DNA from: CAYUQT01 sp964596165
GTDB taxonomy: Bacteria; Planctomycetota; Phycisphaerae; UBA1845; JAFGLZ01
Direction of reading: 5' to 3'
Assembly: GCA_964596165.1 (NCBI GenBank)
Contig: CAZQTW010000098.1
Location: forward strand, 1-17,110
Length of the DNA stretch: 17,110 nucleotides
A program made the translations under genes and the position numbers. Shown in pieces: positions 8,601 to 16,103 of this stretch (within the stretch, counting starts at the first letter, position 1; the number at the start of each line of letters is the position of its first letter). Under the pieces are notes generated by a model that was given only the letters and a program-made list of their open reading frames with translations, was not told the DNA's origin and did not search any database.

Positions 8601-8622
8601 GCTATTTCTATTTCGGCGCTGA
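5584..8622 (+). CDS. Secreted multidomain papain-like cysteine peptidase (C1A)
   Basis: This is a 1012-residue exported protein. A signal peptide (about 1-24) and short propeptide precede the papain domain (about 88-305). Its catalytic set is complete: Gln106 and Cys112 in RDQGGCGSCWAF, His253 in VNHAVVLVGW, and Asn274 in NSWG. Accessory regions follow: a BACON-like beta-sandwich (about 311-412), a nidogen-like/anchor domain (about 415-610; SSFYVGSNGYITF), a cadherin-like domain (about 620-725), an FnIII-like domain (about 730-823), a PKD/SprB-like domain (826-902) and an InlB B-repeat-like domain (903-972; EFAGWTGSV). The end is a hydrophobic segment (about 985-1008) followed by RR, which may anchor or sort the protein at the envelope. 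It probably digests proteins outside the cell or at its surface. The start is the first ATG; the upstream GAAGAAA is a weak ribosome site. Domain borders after 310 are by pattern only. Confidence 0.93.
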   Translation: MKTGRMFTSTCVVSLLAASAHVTMGQLSENDLAAIKARARDGGWTFSVGANPATKHPIHELCGLNEPADWRRKAPPRRTRALMGDTPLPASYDWRSLNGCTPIRDQGGCGSCWAFGTVGVLESAIKIKDNMEVDLSEQWLVSCNQDGYGCGGGWWAHHYHLDTPDFCGGTGAVFESSFPYAAADLPCACSYSHEYWITAWGYVDPARDVPDVNDIKRAIIAHGPVAVAVSVNSAFQAYTGGVFNSSTTAPVNHAVVLVGWDDGQGPGGVWFLRNSWGTGWGENGYMRIRYGCSSVGYAATYIEYAGSDPLRVTPSSGLVSTGPVGGPFSPASQTYTLTNTGETSLSWIAAGAQAWLDVTPASGTLGADESATVEVRIGSAADGLTAGTYTDAVTFTNTTSGAGRSREVTLRVGPVDYFTEAFQSNDNDLSNRTVSFVPDGSNSYYTVCGGSALAFPTDPAGGLILSLGDDDFAPVTLSGGAHVQLYGRSYSSFYVGSNGYITFEAGDTQMSESLSRHFGRPRISGLFDDLDPQARGTVSVRQLEDRAVVTFEGVPEYGRTGVNSFQIELFFSGKIRMTWLGIAATDGVVGLSAGAGQPVDFAESDISAYAPCDPTPPAAQADAMEIAVNSPTPVTLRANDDGLPNPPGRLTYVITRLPVHGALSDPGSGLIASIPYTLVNGGKVVRYSPTTEYVGTDSLAFRANDGGMPPQGGDSNEATVSLAVVDHRPAAPTNPRPSDGALAILPIGELRWDGDLSSSAVGAVLYDVYLGTQNPPSTLLVANLRSLAYGAGVLQPDAVYYWKVVAKNDHGQRAGPVWWFRTVRALSATIAVAPSAIALGEAATLTAVVSGGLAPYSVTWNTGQTGQSIVVRPDYSTPYAVTVRDSTGQVVHSAEARVTVTCRLTLEVVGPGEVVGAPLGTSDVERGSALVLTAVPLDSEVEFAGWTGSVVRTERRITVAMDSDKGIVAEFHAVQAAVVGNGLPCLMPAGLVGLAIALLTWGFIGRLFLFRR

Positions 8623-8703
8623 GGGCCGGGTGGAGGCCGGTCCCTCTGTCGGTCCGGTCGCACGGTCTTTCTCGGGTCATCAGAGTCGAGGCATGTTCCG
8701 TTC

Positions 8704-10032
8704 TCAACGGTTCATCGGCGACCCGCGCGGCAAGATGTACGGTCCGGTCGGAATGATGGCCCACTTCGCGCCCGAATGGTCGGATCGAAGCGAGGCGATC
8801 AGGTTGTCGAGGATCTCCTGGGCGGGCTTGGCGCCGCACCCCGCGGCCGGTGTCACCGAGCAATCCCTCAGCGTGGACTCGTCGACCGCATCACTCACGA
8901 AGATCAGGCCTTCGATGCCGGTCTTGCGGAGCACGCGGCATTGCATCTCGAATTCCCACTGATCCCTTTCGACTCGGCTGTTGCGTTTGATGTCCTCGAT
9001 GAATTGCCACCAGTGGCCTTGGGCGTAGCGGCGCATGATGTCCAGGTAGACCGGGCTTCCGATGCCTTCCGTGCAACTTGAGGCGATCACCAGGATTCCG
9101 CCTGATCGAACGAACGGAGCGGCGAGCACCATTCCCTTGACCGACTGATAGAATGTCGTGTCCAGTGGGTATCCACCGCCGCACGTGACCACGATATCAT
9201 ACTCGCGCGTGATATCGACCCCCAGGGCACGGGCCACCGAATCGGCGCCCGCTCGATGCGCCTGATCGAAATGCCCGGCGAACACTCCCGTGACGTCCTG
9301 ATCGGTCGTCACCGTCACGTTGACCAGGAAATCGATTCCGACCCGGCGTGCCACCTCCAAGGCCTCTTCGTGACACGGGTTTCCGTCGAGAATGCCCGCC
9401 TCGGCCCGTGAATCCTCGAGAAACGCCGGGCTGTGGAATTTCTGGATCGTCTCCAAGTTCACCAGCCCCGGACAGATCGCCTTCCGACCGCCGCTGTATC
9501 CGGCCATGAAGTGGGGCTCGATGAATCCGGTGACGATTTTCAGATCCGCCTCGATGTAGTGGCGATCGACCCACACCTTGGTCCCGCTGGCGGTCGGCTC
9601 GGGGACGAGGACGAGTTGATCTGTCTGGTCGGCCCTGTGATCGACCATGAGATAGCGCGAGGCGATCTCCGGTCCGACGAGCTCGATTCGCTCCTCCGGC
9701 GTGCTCGGGCGGTGCATGCCCGTGGCCACCAGAATGGTGATGTCTTCGGGCAAATGCCCGGCGCGGTGAAGCGCGTCGATGATGGGCGGCAGAATGACGC
9801 GGTTCGGCACCGGCCGCGTGATGTCGCTGATGACGATCACCACGCGCCCGCCCACCTTTTTGGCCGCGACCTCGCTCAACGGCGGCGAGCCGATTGGATG
9901 TTCCAGGGCGTGAGCGACGGCGGCGCGCTGATCGGGCACGATGCGCGCCTGCGGCGGGCGAAGGACATCGACATCGTCGTCGTGCTCGACGTACAGCGCC
10001 TCTCGACCGTAGAGGATCGGCGTCCGCTCCAT
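8704..10032 (-). CDS. LarA-family nickel-dependent hydroxyacid racemase/epimerase homologue
   Basis: The protein (442 residues) matches the lactate racemase LarA family, which racemises or epimerises 2-hydroxyacids using a nickel pincer nucleotide. Every key residue I recall from L. plantarum LarA is present at nearly the same number: Asp70/Arg73 in SDITRP, His107 in GMHRP, His174 in EPHFMAGYSGGRK, Lys184 (cofactor attachment), His200 in KFHSPAF (Ni ligand), and Gln296/Lys299 in YQSVKG. It is therefore probably an active enzyme. The start has GGAGAT upstream. It lies 134 bp downstream of the DegT-like gene in the same direction, with a GC hairpin between them. The cofactor-making genes larB, larC and larE are not in this window. 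The substrate cannot be told from sequence. Related enzymes act on lactate, malate, gluconate and other hydroxyacids, and a sugar acid is a reasonable guess here. Confidence 0.9.
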   Translation of the reverse strand: MERTPILYGREALYVEHDDDVDVLRPPQARIVPDQRAAVAHALEHPIGSPPLSEVAAKKVGGRVVIVISDITRPVPNRVILPPIIDALHRAGHLPEDITILVATGMHRPSTPEERIELVGPEIASRYLMVDHRADQTDQLVLVPEPTASGTKVWVDRHYIEADLKIVTGFIEPHFMAGYSGGRKAICPGLVNLETIQKFHSPAFLEDSRAEAGILDGNPCHEEALEVARRVGIDFLVNVTVTTDQDVTGVFAGHFDQAHRAGADSVARALGVDITREYDIVVTCGGGYPLDTTFYQSVKGMVLAAPFVRSGGILVIASSCTEGIGSPVYLDIMRRYAQGHWWQFIEDIKRNSRVERDQWEFEMQCRVLRKTGIEGLIFVSDAVDESTLRDCSVTPAAGCGAKPAQEILDNLIASLRSDHSGAKWAIIPTGPYILPRGSPMNR

Positions 10033-10120
10033 GAGTCATCTCCAGACTTGCATGCCCTTCCGTCCGTCGGCTCCGTCGCCGCGGGCCGACCCGGGGCGGC
10101 ATCCCGACCTGCACGATGAA

Positions 10121-10144
10121 CCCCCGGGCCGTGCGCCCCGGGAG
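10121..10144. terminator. GC-rich hairpin between the DegT-like and LarA-like genes
   Basis: CCCCCGGG (10121-10128) can pair with CCCGGGAG (10137-10144) around an eight-base loop, giving an eight-pair stem with one G-T pair. It lies 23 bases after the DegT-like stop on the minus strand. No T tract follows, so it may attenuate or stabilise the message rather than end it. This leaves open whether the two genes are one transcript. Confidence 0.35.
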
Positions 10145-10166
10145 ATGGAAGACTTGCGCGCGAGTA

Positions 10167-11435
10167 TTATACGAGTTCGCGTGCGTTTTCGCACACCTTG
10201 CGAAACGCGTCCGCGTGTTCCCGGATGATTTCCGGCCGATAGTGCTTGAACCACGGAACGCTGAAGCATCCGGTCGGGATCGTCTCGGTGCGGGGCAGAC
10301 TGCCCTTGGGCTGGCGCACGTCGCGCGTCGCGTTGGCGAGGCGCGTGGGTTTGCCGTGACCGTAGATGTCCAACTCGTTCAAGACCGGATGCAGGTGCAT
10401 CAAGAGGTTGGCGCCGGCATGGATGTTCACGCCCTCGGCCTTGAGGGCATCGACGAACGTGGCGATCGGCAGCCCGCCGATCTCCTCGGGCTTGTAGATC
10501 CCGTGCGCGGCGTACCAACCGCCCATCGTGCTGCCGGAGTCCTTGGGCGGACGATGGGCGCGAATGCCCGGCACGCCCTCAAGCATGTCCCAGAAGGCGT
10601 TCATCGCCTTCTGAATTTCGGCCATGCGCTGCTTGTAGTGGCGAAGCTGGACGCGTCCGACGGCCGAACTGATCTGGTGCATGCGGTTCTTACACGCTCC
10701 CATGGGCAGACCGGCGAATCGTTCCCATTCGGTGCCCTTGAGGACCTCAGCCGTCCGCTCGTAGTGCCCGAATGCCGTGGCCTTCCGCCACAGTGTGGTG
10801 TCGTTGGTCACCAGCATGCCGCCCTCACCGCACGGCAGCGCCTTGCCCGACATGATCGACATCGCGCCGATGTGGCCGATCGTGCCGACCAACCGTCCTT
10901 TGTAGAGTCCGCCGTGCGCGTGGCTGACGTCCTCGACGACCTTGATGCCATGGCGGTGCGCGATGTCCATAATGGGGTCCATGTCGCACGGGTGGCCGGC
11001 GTAGTGTACTGCGACGATGACCTTGGTTCGTTTGGTGATTCGTCGCTCGATGTCGGCCGGATCGATGCACAGCGTGTTCGGGTCCGTCTCGGCGAAGACG
11101 ATCGTCGCGCCGAGGGTGAGCGCGGGCAGGCAACTCGCCCAGTATGTCATGCTCGGGCCGATCAGCTCGTCTTGGTGGCCCAAGCCGCAGGCGAAGAACG
11201 CCGCCTGGAGCGACGCCGTACCGGTGTTGAAGGCCAGCGCGTGCTTCATCCCGTGCCACGCCGCGTATTCCTTCTCGAATTCGAGGGTGACGTCCCAACC
11301 GGACATCTTGCCGGCGCGCAGCACCTCCAGCGCCGCCTGCTCGTCTTCCTGTGTGATGATCGGCCAGGTGAAGATATCGCCCACGGGTGTCCGTACGGCT
11401 TGGGGTCCTCCCTTGATTGCGAGCCGACTGGTCAT
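10167..11435 (-). CDS. DegT/DnrJ/EryC1/StrS-type PLP-dependent enzyme (fold-type I aminotransferase family)
   Basis: This 422-residue protein belongs to the family of sugar aminotransferases and related PLP enzymes. Visible landmarks are FNTGTASLQAA (69-79), EDVSHAHGG with Asp169 for the PLP pyridine nitrogen, and Lys198 in SGKALPCGEGG as the internal aldimine lysine. The GEGG after the lysine is typical of the family. The start at 11435 is chosen because GGAGG (11445-11449) lies nine bases upstream; the open frame runs further up without a better site. The reaction may be amino transfer to a keto-sugar, but some family members do other chemistry. No nucleotide-sugar biosynthesis genes are nearby, which argues against a standard antibiotic or LPS role. 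It is followed by the LarA-like gene on the same strand, so a catabolic pair is possible. The substrate is unknown. Confidence 0.9.
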   Translation of the reverse strand: MTSRLAIKGGPQAVRTPVGDIFTWPIITQEDEQAALEVLRAGKMSGWDVTLEFEKEYAAWHGMKHALAFNTGTASLQAAFFACGLGHQDELIGPSMTYWASCLPALTLGATIVFAETDPNTLCIDPADIERRITKRTKVIVAVHYAGHPCDMDPIMDIAHRHGIKVVEDVSHAHGGLYKGRLVGTIGHIGAMSIMSGKALPCGEGGMLVTNDTTLWRKATAFGHYERTAEVLKGTEWERFAGLPMGACKNRMHQISSAVGRVQLRHYKQRMAEIQKAMNAFWDMLEGVPGIRAHRPPKDSGSTMGGWYAAHGIYKPEEIGGLPIATFVDALKAEGVNIHAGANLLMHLHPVLNELDIYGHGKPTRLANATRDVRQPKGSLPRTETIPTGCFSVPWFKHYRPEIIREHADAFRKVCENARELV

Positions 11436-11553
11436 TCCGGATTTCCTCCGATTCGCCCCCCGGCACAACAGGATAGCGGGACGCGCGGCCGAGTCAAAGC
11501 CGATCGACAGCTCCAGTGCGATGAGCTTCTGAGGGTGCTCGCGCCGGAGCACC

Positions 11554-14055
11554 TCACGTCCGGAGGCCCTGCAGCCAAGCCCCGACCGCTTTCAAGGCAC
11601 GATCGATGATCTCGGGTTCGGGCATTCGAATTGTGACGAAGGATTGCCCCGTCTTGTCGTCGCGAGCGACGTCGACGATGCCGTCGAGGGCGGATCGTGC
11701 CTGGGATGCCGACGCGTCTCGTGAGGCGTCACGTTCGGCGCCGGCAAGCCGGCCCAACAGCGCCATTCCGGTTTGCAGCAAGGAGGCCAACGGGTCGACG
11801 GACGCGGTGGGGGCAGCAGGCAAGAGGCGCTCCTCGTCTTCCGCTTGGGCCTCTATTTCCGCGACGGGTCGTTCGCGTTCCGGCTCTTTGGCCGCCGTCG
11901 GTTCGCTGATTTCCATGGTGGTCTGGGCGATCTGGGACGTGGCTTGATCGACGGCCTCCATGAACCGGTTCAGACGGCTGCCGCCCAGGAACACTTCCTT
12001 CTCGCCGCCGTCCAAAACGCCGGCAAACAGTGACTTCTTGAAGCGCAGCACCGACAACATTCCTTCCTCGATGGTTCCCTTGGCGACGAAGTTGACCACG
12101 CGAACGGGGCGTGTCTGGCCCAGTCGATGCACGCGACCGATCCGCTGCTCCAGGACGGCGGGGTTCCAGGGGAGATCCATGTTGGTGACGACGGATGCGT
12201 GCTGGAGATTCAGGCCCACGCCGCCCGCATCGGTCGCCAGGAACGCCCGACAGCGACGGTCTTCCCGGAAGCGATCGACCAGGTCCTTCCGTTTTCGGCT
12301 CTCGATGCCGCCATGAAAGAAGACATGATTCCACTTTCGGGCCTCGAAGCGGCGGATCAGGAGTTCGTGCATTCGCGTCCACTGGCTGAAGATGACCACC
12401 TTCGTGTCGGGCGTTTCGTAGATCTCCTCCAGGAGCGTCACCAGCTCTTCGGCTTTGACGCCGAAATCGGTGCTGTGATCGAGCAGGTAGGTGCTGTCGC
12501 ACGACATCCGCATGTTCTGCAGGGCGATCATCAGGCGGCGCTGGTCGGCCTCGGAGAGGAAGCGATATCGCCGCCACTTGACCACGATCCGCGCGACGAT
12601 CTCGCGGTTCTCCTCGTGATGCCTTTGCTGCTGAGGCGTCATGGGGACAAACAAGTTCTTTTCGAGCCGCTCGGGAAGCTGGTCGAGCACTGTGTCCTTT
12701 CTCCGGCGGATGAGAATCGGTTCGAGCGTCCGGCTGATTCGGTCGAGGTCGCGGTAGCCGACGACCTTGCCGTGTTCGTCGCGTATCTGATGATCGTGGA
12801 GGAGTCTGAAGGTGGGGCCCAGCCGATGCTGGTCGATGAACTGGACAATCGACACCAGTTCCTCCAGACGGTTTTCGAGCGGCGTGCCCGTGAGGACAAT
12901 GGCATACGGCGATGAGACCTTCTTCACGCTTCGCGCGGTGCGTGTGCTCCAGTTCTTGATCCGCTGGGCCTCGTCGAGGACGACCAGGTCCGGCGACCAT
13001 GTCTGAATGAGGTCGAGGTCGCGGTAGACCGTGTCGTAGTTCATGATTTTGTAGAAGGTGTTCGTGCGGAATCCTTCTTCTCGGCGAGCGCGCAGGCCTC
13101 CGATCACCTCGACGGAGCGATCGACGAACCGGCCAATCTCCCGCTCCCACTGGTGCTTGAGGGATGTAGGGCAGATCACCAAGACGCGTTCCACGCCCAG
13201 GTGTCCGGCCAGGATCTCCGCGGCCGCGATCGCCTGGATCGTCTTGCCAAGCCCCATCTCGTCGCCGATCAGCGAACGGCCGGCCCGGGCCGCGAAGAGA
13301 GTCCCTTCCCGTTGGTATTCGTACAGCGGGACGCGCAGCAGGTTCTTGAACGCTCGGCTGTTGATGCCGCGGGGGAACGCCCGATCGAGGATGCTCCCGC
13401 GACGATCGGCGTCGCGGATCTCGGCCACGAAACGCAACGCGTCTTCATAACACCGCAATTCGTGATCGAAGCGGCCCGACGCTGAGAGGAAGGCGTCGAA
13501 AGTCGCGAAGACGTCCGAACGCAGCTGACCCTCGCGATCGAAGTACTTCGCGGCAGCGCGTTTGAGCCCCTCCGGGCATTCCGTGCCGGCTCGGAACCGG
13601 ACTTCACGCCGAGCGCCATACCGAAGGTACACCTCGCTGTACGGGGGATGAAAGCCCTGGCGGAGCGCGGCCTTTCCGCCTCGTTGACGCTCCAGCTTGG
13701 CCAGCGTGAACTCGATGTGTTTGCAGGTTCCGAGCGCGTTGGTGGCGAAGTCGGGACACGAGCAGTAGTTTTCTCCGAGCCCGGTCCCCCGGATCGCCAC
13801 GCGATAGGTGTTCCTGGTCTGCGGATTGGTCACCTGGAACTCGGAGAAGACCGCCTGTTGACCGATGTTCTTCAGCCGAAAGTCCTGTTCGCGCCCGAAC
13901 TGTCTTCTCAAGGCTGCCTGCCATTGTTCAACGGACAGCTCAGCGGGCTTGTGAAGCCGTGAGAGCTTCGGCTTGGGCGCATGGTTTCGCAGGCGCGCTC
14001 GTCCAGCTTTTCGGACTCCTTCCGGAATTGTGATCAGGTTGTCCATGGTTCTCAT
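11554..14055 (-). CDS. SWIM zinc-finger SNF2-family helicase-like ATPase
   Basis: This is a DNA translocase-type protein of about 833 residues. Numbered from the chosen start, it shows a SWIM zinc finger (CSCPDF...GTCKHIEF, about 98-116), the Walker A motif GDEMGLGKT (264-272), the DEAQ Walker B box (361-364), LTGTPLEN (388-395), and helicase C motifs TDAGGVGLNLQ (608-618) and QRIGRVHRLGQ (637-647). A flexible Glu/Ala-rich stretch and a short C-terminal domain (RMPEPEIIDRALKAVGAWL) end it. Such proteins use ATP to move on DNA or remodel protein-DNA or RNA polymerase complexes (RapA/HepA are relatives). The ATG at 14055 has GGAG (14064-14067) eight bases upstream; 14073 and 14046 are alternatives. 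It lies 118 bp upstream of the DegT-like gene. No restriction, nuclease or methylase partner is adjacent, so a defence role is not supported. Confidence 0.92.
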   Translation of the reverse strand: MRTMDNLITIPEGVRKAGRARLRNHAPKPKLSRLHKPAELSVEQWQAALRRQFGREQDFRLKNIGQQAVFSEFQVTNPQTRNTYRVAIRGTGLGENYCSCPDFATNALGTCKHIEFTLAKLERQRGGKAALRQGFHPPYSEVYLRYGARREVRFRAGTECPEGLKRAAAKYFDREGQLRSDVFATFDAFLSASGRFDHELRCYEDALRFVAEIRDADRRGSILDRAFPRGINSRAFKNLLRVPLYEYQREGTLFAARAGRSLIGDEMGLGKTIQAIAAAEILAGHLGVERVLVICPTSLKHQWEREIGRFVDRSVEVIGGLRARREEGFRTNTFYKIMNYDTVYRDLDLIQTWSPDLVVLDEAQRIKNWSTRTARSVKKVSSPYAIVLTGTPLENRLEELVSIVQFIDQHRLGPTFRLLHDHQIRDEHGKVVGYRDLDRISRTLEPILIRRRKDTVLDQLPERLEKNLFVPMTPQQQRHHEENREIVARIVVKWRRYRFLSEADQRRLMIALQNMRMSCDSTYLLDHSTDFGVKAEELVTLLEEIYETPDTKVVIFSQWTRMHELLIRRFEARKWNHVFFHGGIESRKRKDLVDRFREDRRCRAFLATDAGGVGLNLQHASVVTNMDLPWNPAVLEQRIGRVHRLGQTRPVRVVNFVAKGTIEEGMLSVLRFKKSLFAGVLDGGEKEVFLGGSRLNRFMEAVDQATSQIAQTTMEISEPTAAKEPERERPVAEIEAQAEDEERLLPAAPTASVDPLASLLQTGMALLGRLAGAERDASRDASASQARSALDGIVDVARDDKTGQSFVTIRMPEPEIIDRALKAVGAWLQGLRT

Positions 14056-14316
14056 CAGAGGGTCTCCGACCATCCGTCTTTGGAAGGCTTGTGCGGTGAA
14101 GTCCTCTTCACCACGGGCGGCATTCTATCGTGCCCGCGGGGAAAAAGCGCATGGCCGCGCGGAGAGGTTTTTGACGGGATCCGAAATGGCGTGCCTATAC
14201 ATGCGGGCCCGTATGATCGGGCTCGTGCGATTCATCGTCCGCTCTCGGTTCTAGAGCGATCGTGTCATGGCCAACCAAGGAGGTTCCATACGGCCGGTGT
14301 GGGACGGGTGACGTGA
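14056..14316. other. Non-coding stretch upstream of the SNF2 gene
   Basis: This part of the 485-bp gap between the SNF2 start and the unknown secreted gene should contain the SNF2 promoter on the minus strand. TAGAAT on that strand (about 14122-14127) is a possible -10 box, without a recognisable -35. A GGAGG at about 14279-14283 on the plus strand has no good start codon after it. I see no intact gene here. The remnant that follows may once have extended into this stretch. Confidence 0.4.
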
Positions 14317-14493
14317 AAGCTCGATCGGTTCGTCTCGGCCGACGGCCCGGCCGAAGGTGGAACGTTCATGACGATTCCGTTCCGGTTCTAAGGAGGCCGC
14401 CTCGAGATCAACGGCAAGACGCGTCCGGGCGGCAACGTCGTCGTCGAGCTGTTCAATGCGGGGTAACAACTCATCGAAGGGCCTTGGCCTTCG
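14317..14493 (+). pseudogene. Decayed remnant of a secreted sialidase/glycosidase-associated protein C-terminal domain
   Basis: One plus-strand frame reads KLDRFVSADGPAEGG, then TIPFRF, a TAA stop (14389-14391), GGRLEINGKTRPGG, NVVVELFNAG, another TAA (14464-14466), QLIEG, and a further TAA (14494-14496). A TGA (14314-14316) lies just before. The pattern 'LDRFVSAD...EGG....PF.F.GGRLEIN...GG.V.VEL.DA.G..IEG' is one I know from C-terminal regions of secreted, often sialidase- or glycosidase-associated planctomycete and verrucomicrobial proteins. It fits continuously across the stops. So this looks like a relic with nonsense mutations, on the strand opposite its neighbours. The recognition is from memory; the in-frame stops are seen directly. 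Where the remnant begins is unclear. Confidence 0.6.
14475..14493. terminator. Weak hairpin downstream of the unknown secreted gene
   Basis: CGAAGG (14475-14480) pairs with CCTTCG (14488-14493) around a seven-base loop, about 50 bases after the stop of the minus-strand gene ending at 14541. No T run follows. It may end that transcript, but it could equally be part of the decayed sequence. Confidence 0.25.
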
Positions 14494-14540
14494 TAACCGT
14501 GTTGGAGATGCAGCGGGTCATGCGGATTATCGGACGTTGT

Positions 14541-16013
14541 TCAGCCATAGGTGAAATACACCGTCGCCACGCAGTCCGATCCGATGCGCACACGGACCCA
14601 ATGTGCGGAGAAGCCGTCCGGAAAGACATGATGGGCGTAGCCGGCTGCGGGGACCGTGATCGTCTGGTAGGTCTTCCAGGTCCCGTTGCCCAGGAAGTCC
14701 ACCTCCAGATCAAAGTGCACGTCGTGGTTCGCATCGTGAGTCAGGTGAACGACCTTCTTGTCGAACCCGGTCATGAGGAACGGATCGGAAACGGTTCCGG
14801 CCTTCACCGGCGTTTCTTGCCACGGCCCACCCCAGCCGGCGGGCTTGCCCATCCGCCAGAGATCGTCGATCTGCCCGAACCATAGCCCGGTCTGCGGTTG
14901 GCCCACGGCGTTGTCCGTCTGGTCGCCGGCCATGACGAACAGGCCCCGCCAGTAGCAGAAGTCCGGCACGATACGAAGGTGACTGCAGATGGGGCGAACG
15001 CCCCAGGTCTTGCCGCCGTAGACCATCGGCGGCAGGTCGTAGAACATCCCGTGGACGTCCATCAGGTACCGTTCGGTCTGGGCCTCGCGGACCCGCATCC
15101 ATTCGGTGTTCCAGGTGTGGTCGAACGATTGGCTCGCCTTGGGCAACAGGTACCGGGACCACCGGCCTTCGTGGAGAACACGGAGGATGACCGAGGATCG
15201 GCTCCACCCCGTGGCGTAGAGTGTGTTGCCGTACCGGGCGCCGGGCCCGGGATTCTGCTTGCCGGAGACCTCGACGAACGGATTCCGTTCCACGACCTGC
15301 CACGTCTTGCCGTCCCACTCGGCCAGACAGCCTGCCTCGCGACGGCCGAGCGCCTCGGGTTCCTCGTAGGTGTTGTTGGCAACGACGACCCGGCCTTGGG
15401 CGGTGTGGGCGCCCTTGAAGTGCGGTGTCGCCCCGGCGGGAATCTTCAGCTCTTTGACCAGATCGTGGAGCGGCGTCGCCTGCAGCGTCTTGACGTCCAC
15501 CTCGAACATCAGCCCTTCCATGGTGAGGAAGTACACCTTACCGCGCGGGTCCGTCAGGTGGCGCATCGTGGCCGTCAAGCGGTGTTGTTTGAGTGCGTCG
15601 ATCGTTCGAACGTGGCCATTGGGGTCGATGGCATGGGGCCCGATGAAGACCTGATCGGAGTCCCAATGGACCATCCGATTGGCGAAGGTTCCCGTGACGG
15701 AGGCCGGGTGCAGTCGCATGCTCATGTCTTCCCGGACCTCGTAGAGGCCGATTCCCTGCCCCTTGATGTGGGCCACATAACCGATTGCCCAGAGCCGGTT
15801 CGCCCAGGGAATCAATGCACCGATGCCCGCTTCGCTGCGGCTGCCGACGCCGTCGGCCATGACAATCATATGGGGGAAGGCCCCGCCGACCCGAATGGGA
15901 AGAGACATCTGGGCCGGCGAGGAAGCGCTGGGAGTCTGCGAACAAACCGTTTTCAGATGGATTGATACACACGCCGTCAAGACAACCAGGACATGCCGGT
16001 TCCGCCGTATCAC
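14541..16013 (-). CDS. Secreted protein of unknown function, probable beta-propeller
   Basis: I do not recognise a named family. The 490-residue protein starts at a GTG (16013) with AGGA nine bases upstream. That start gives a textbook signal peptide: a basic n-region (IRRNR), a hydrophobic core (HVLVVLTACVSI) and a polar end near CSQ (24-26). An upstream GTG at 16052 would add 13 residues before the n-region and is less likely. The body is rich in Trp, Gly and Asp with repeated beta-type strings (RLWAIGYV, KVYFLTMEGLMFEVD, TLYATGWSRSSVILRV, GLFVMAGDQTDN), as expected of a propeller. The C-terminal 80 residues (from about 410) look like a beta-sandwich. It lies 90 bp after the SDR gene, so the two are probably cotranscribed. 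A role in binding or processing a sugar polymer outside the cytoplasm is a guess from context. Confidence 0.8.
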   Translation of the reverse strand: MIRRNRHVLVVLTACVSIHLKTVCSQTPSASSPAQMSLPIRVGGAFPHMIVMADGVGSRSEAGIGALIPWANRLWAIGYVAHIKGQGIGLYEVREDMSMRLHPASVTGTFANRMVHWDSDQVFIGPHAIDPNGHVRTIDALKQHRLTATMRHLTDPRGKVYFLTMEGLMFEVDVKTLQATPLHDLVKELKIPAGATPHFKGAHTAQGRVVVANNTYEEPEALGRREAGCLAEWDGKTWQVVERNPFVEVSGKQNPGPGARYGNTLYATGWSRSSVILRVLHEGRWSRYLLPKASQSFDHTWNTEWMRVREAQTERYLMDVHGMFYDLPPMVYGGKTWGVRPICSHLRIVPDFCYWRGLFVMAGDQTDNAVGQPQTGLWFGQIDDLWRMGKPAGWGGPWQETPVKAGTVSDPFLMTGFDKKVVHLTHDANHDVHFDLEVDFLGNGTWKTYQTITVPAAGYAHHVFPDGFSAHWVRVRIGSDCVATVYFTYG

Positions 16014-16022
16014 CTCGCCGTT

Positions 16023-16026
16023 TCCT
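16023..16026 (-). promoter_or_regulatory. Ribosome binding site deciding the GTG start of the secreted protein
   Basis: The minus strand reads AGGA (within AAAGGAAAC) nine bases before the GTG at 16013. This placement, with the basic residues that follow directly, is the reason for choosing that start over the upstream GTG at 16052. Confidence 0.45.
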
Positions 16027-16103
16027 TTCCGTAGAAGAAGGTTCGCACCCACATCTCATCCCGCGCGGAATCAGCACCACCACGAGGCATATGATGGCCC
16101 GGA

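Noticed and set aside
10116..11609. Long plus-strand ORF opposite the DegT-like gene
   Set aside because: It is a high-GC antisense shadow. The minus-strand frame has all PLP-enzyme motifs and a strong ribosome site.
11554..14055. SNF2 gene as part of a DISARM-like or other defence system
   Set aside because: No methylase, nuclease, phospholipase D, DUF1998 or other partner gene is next to it; its neighbours are metabolic.
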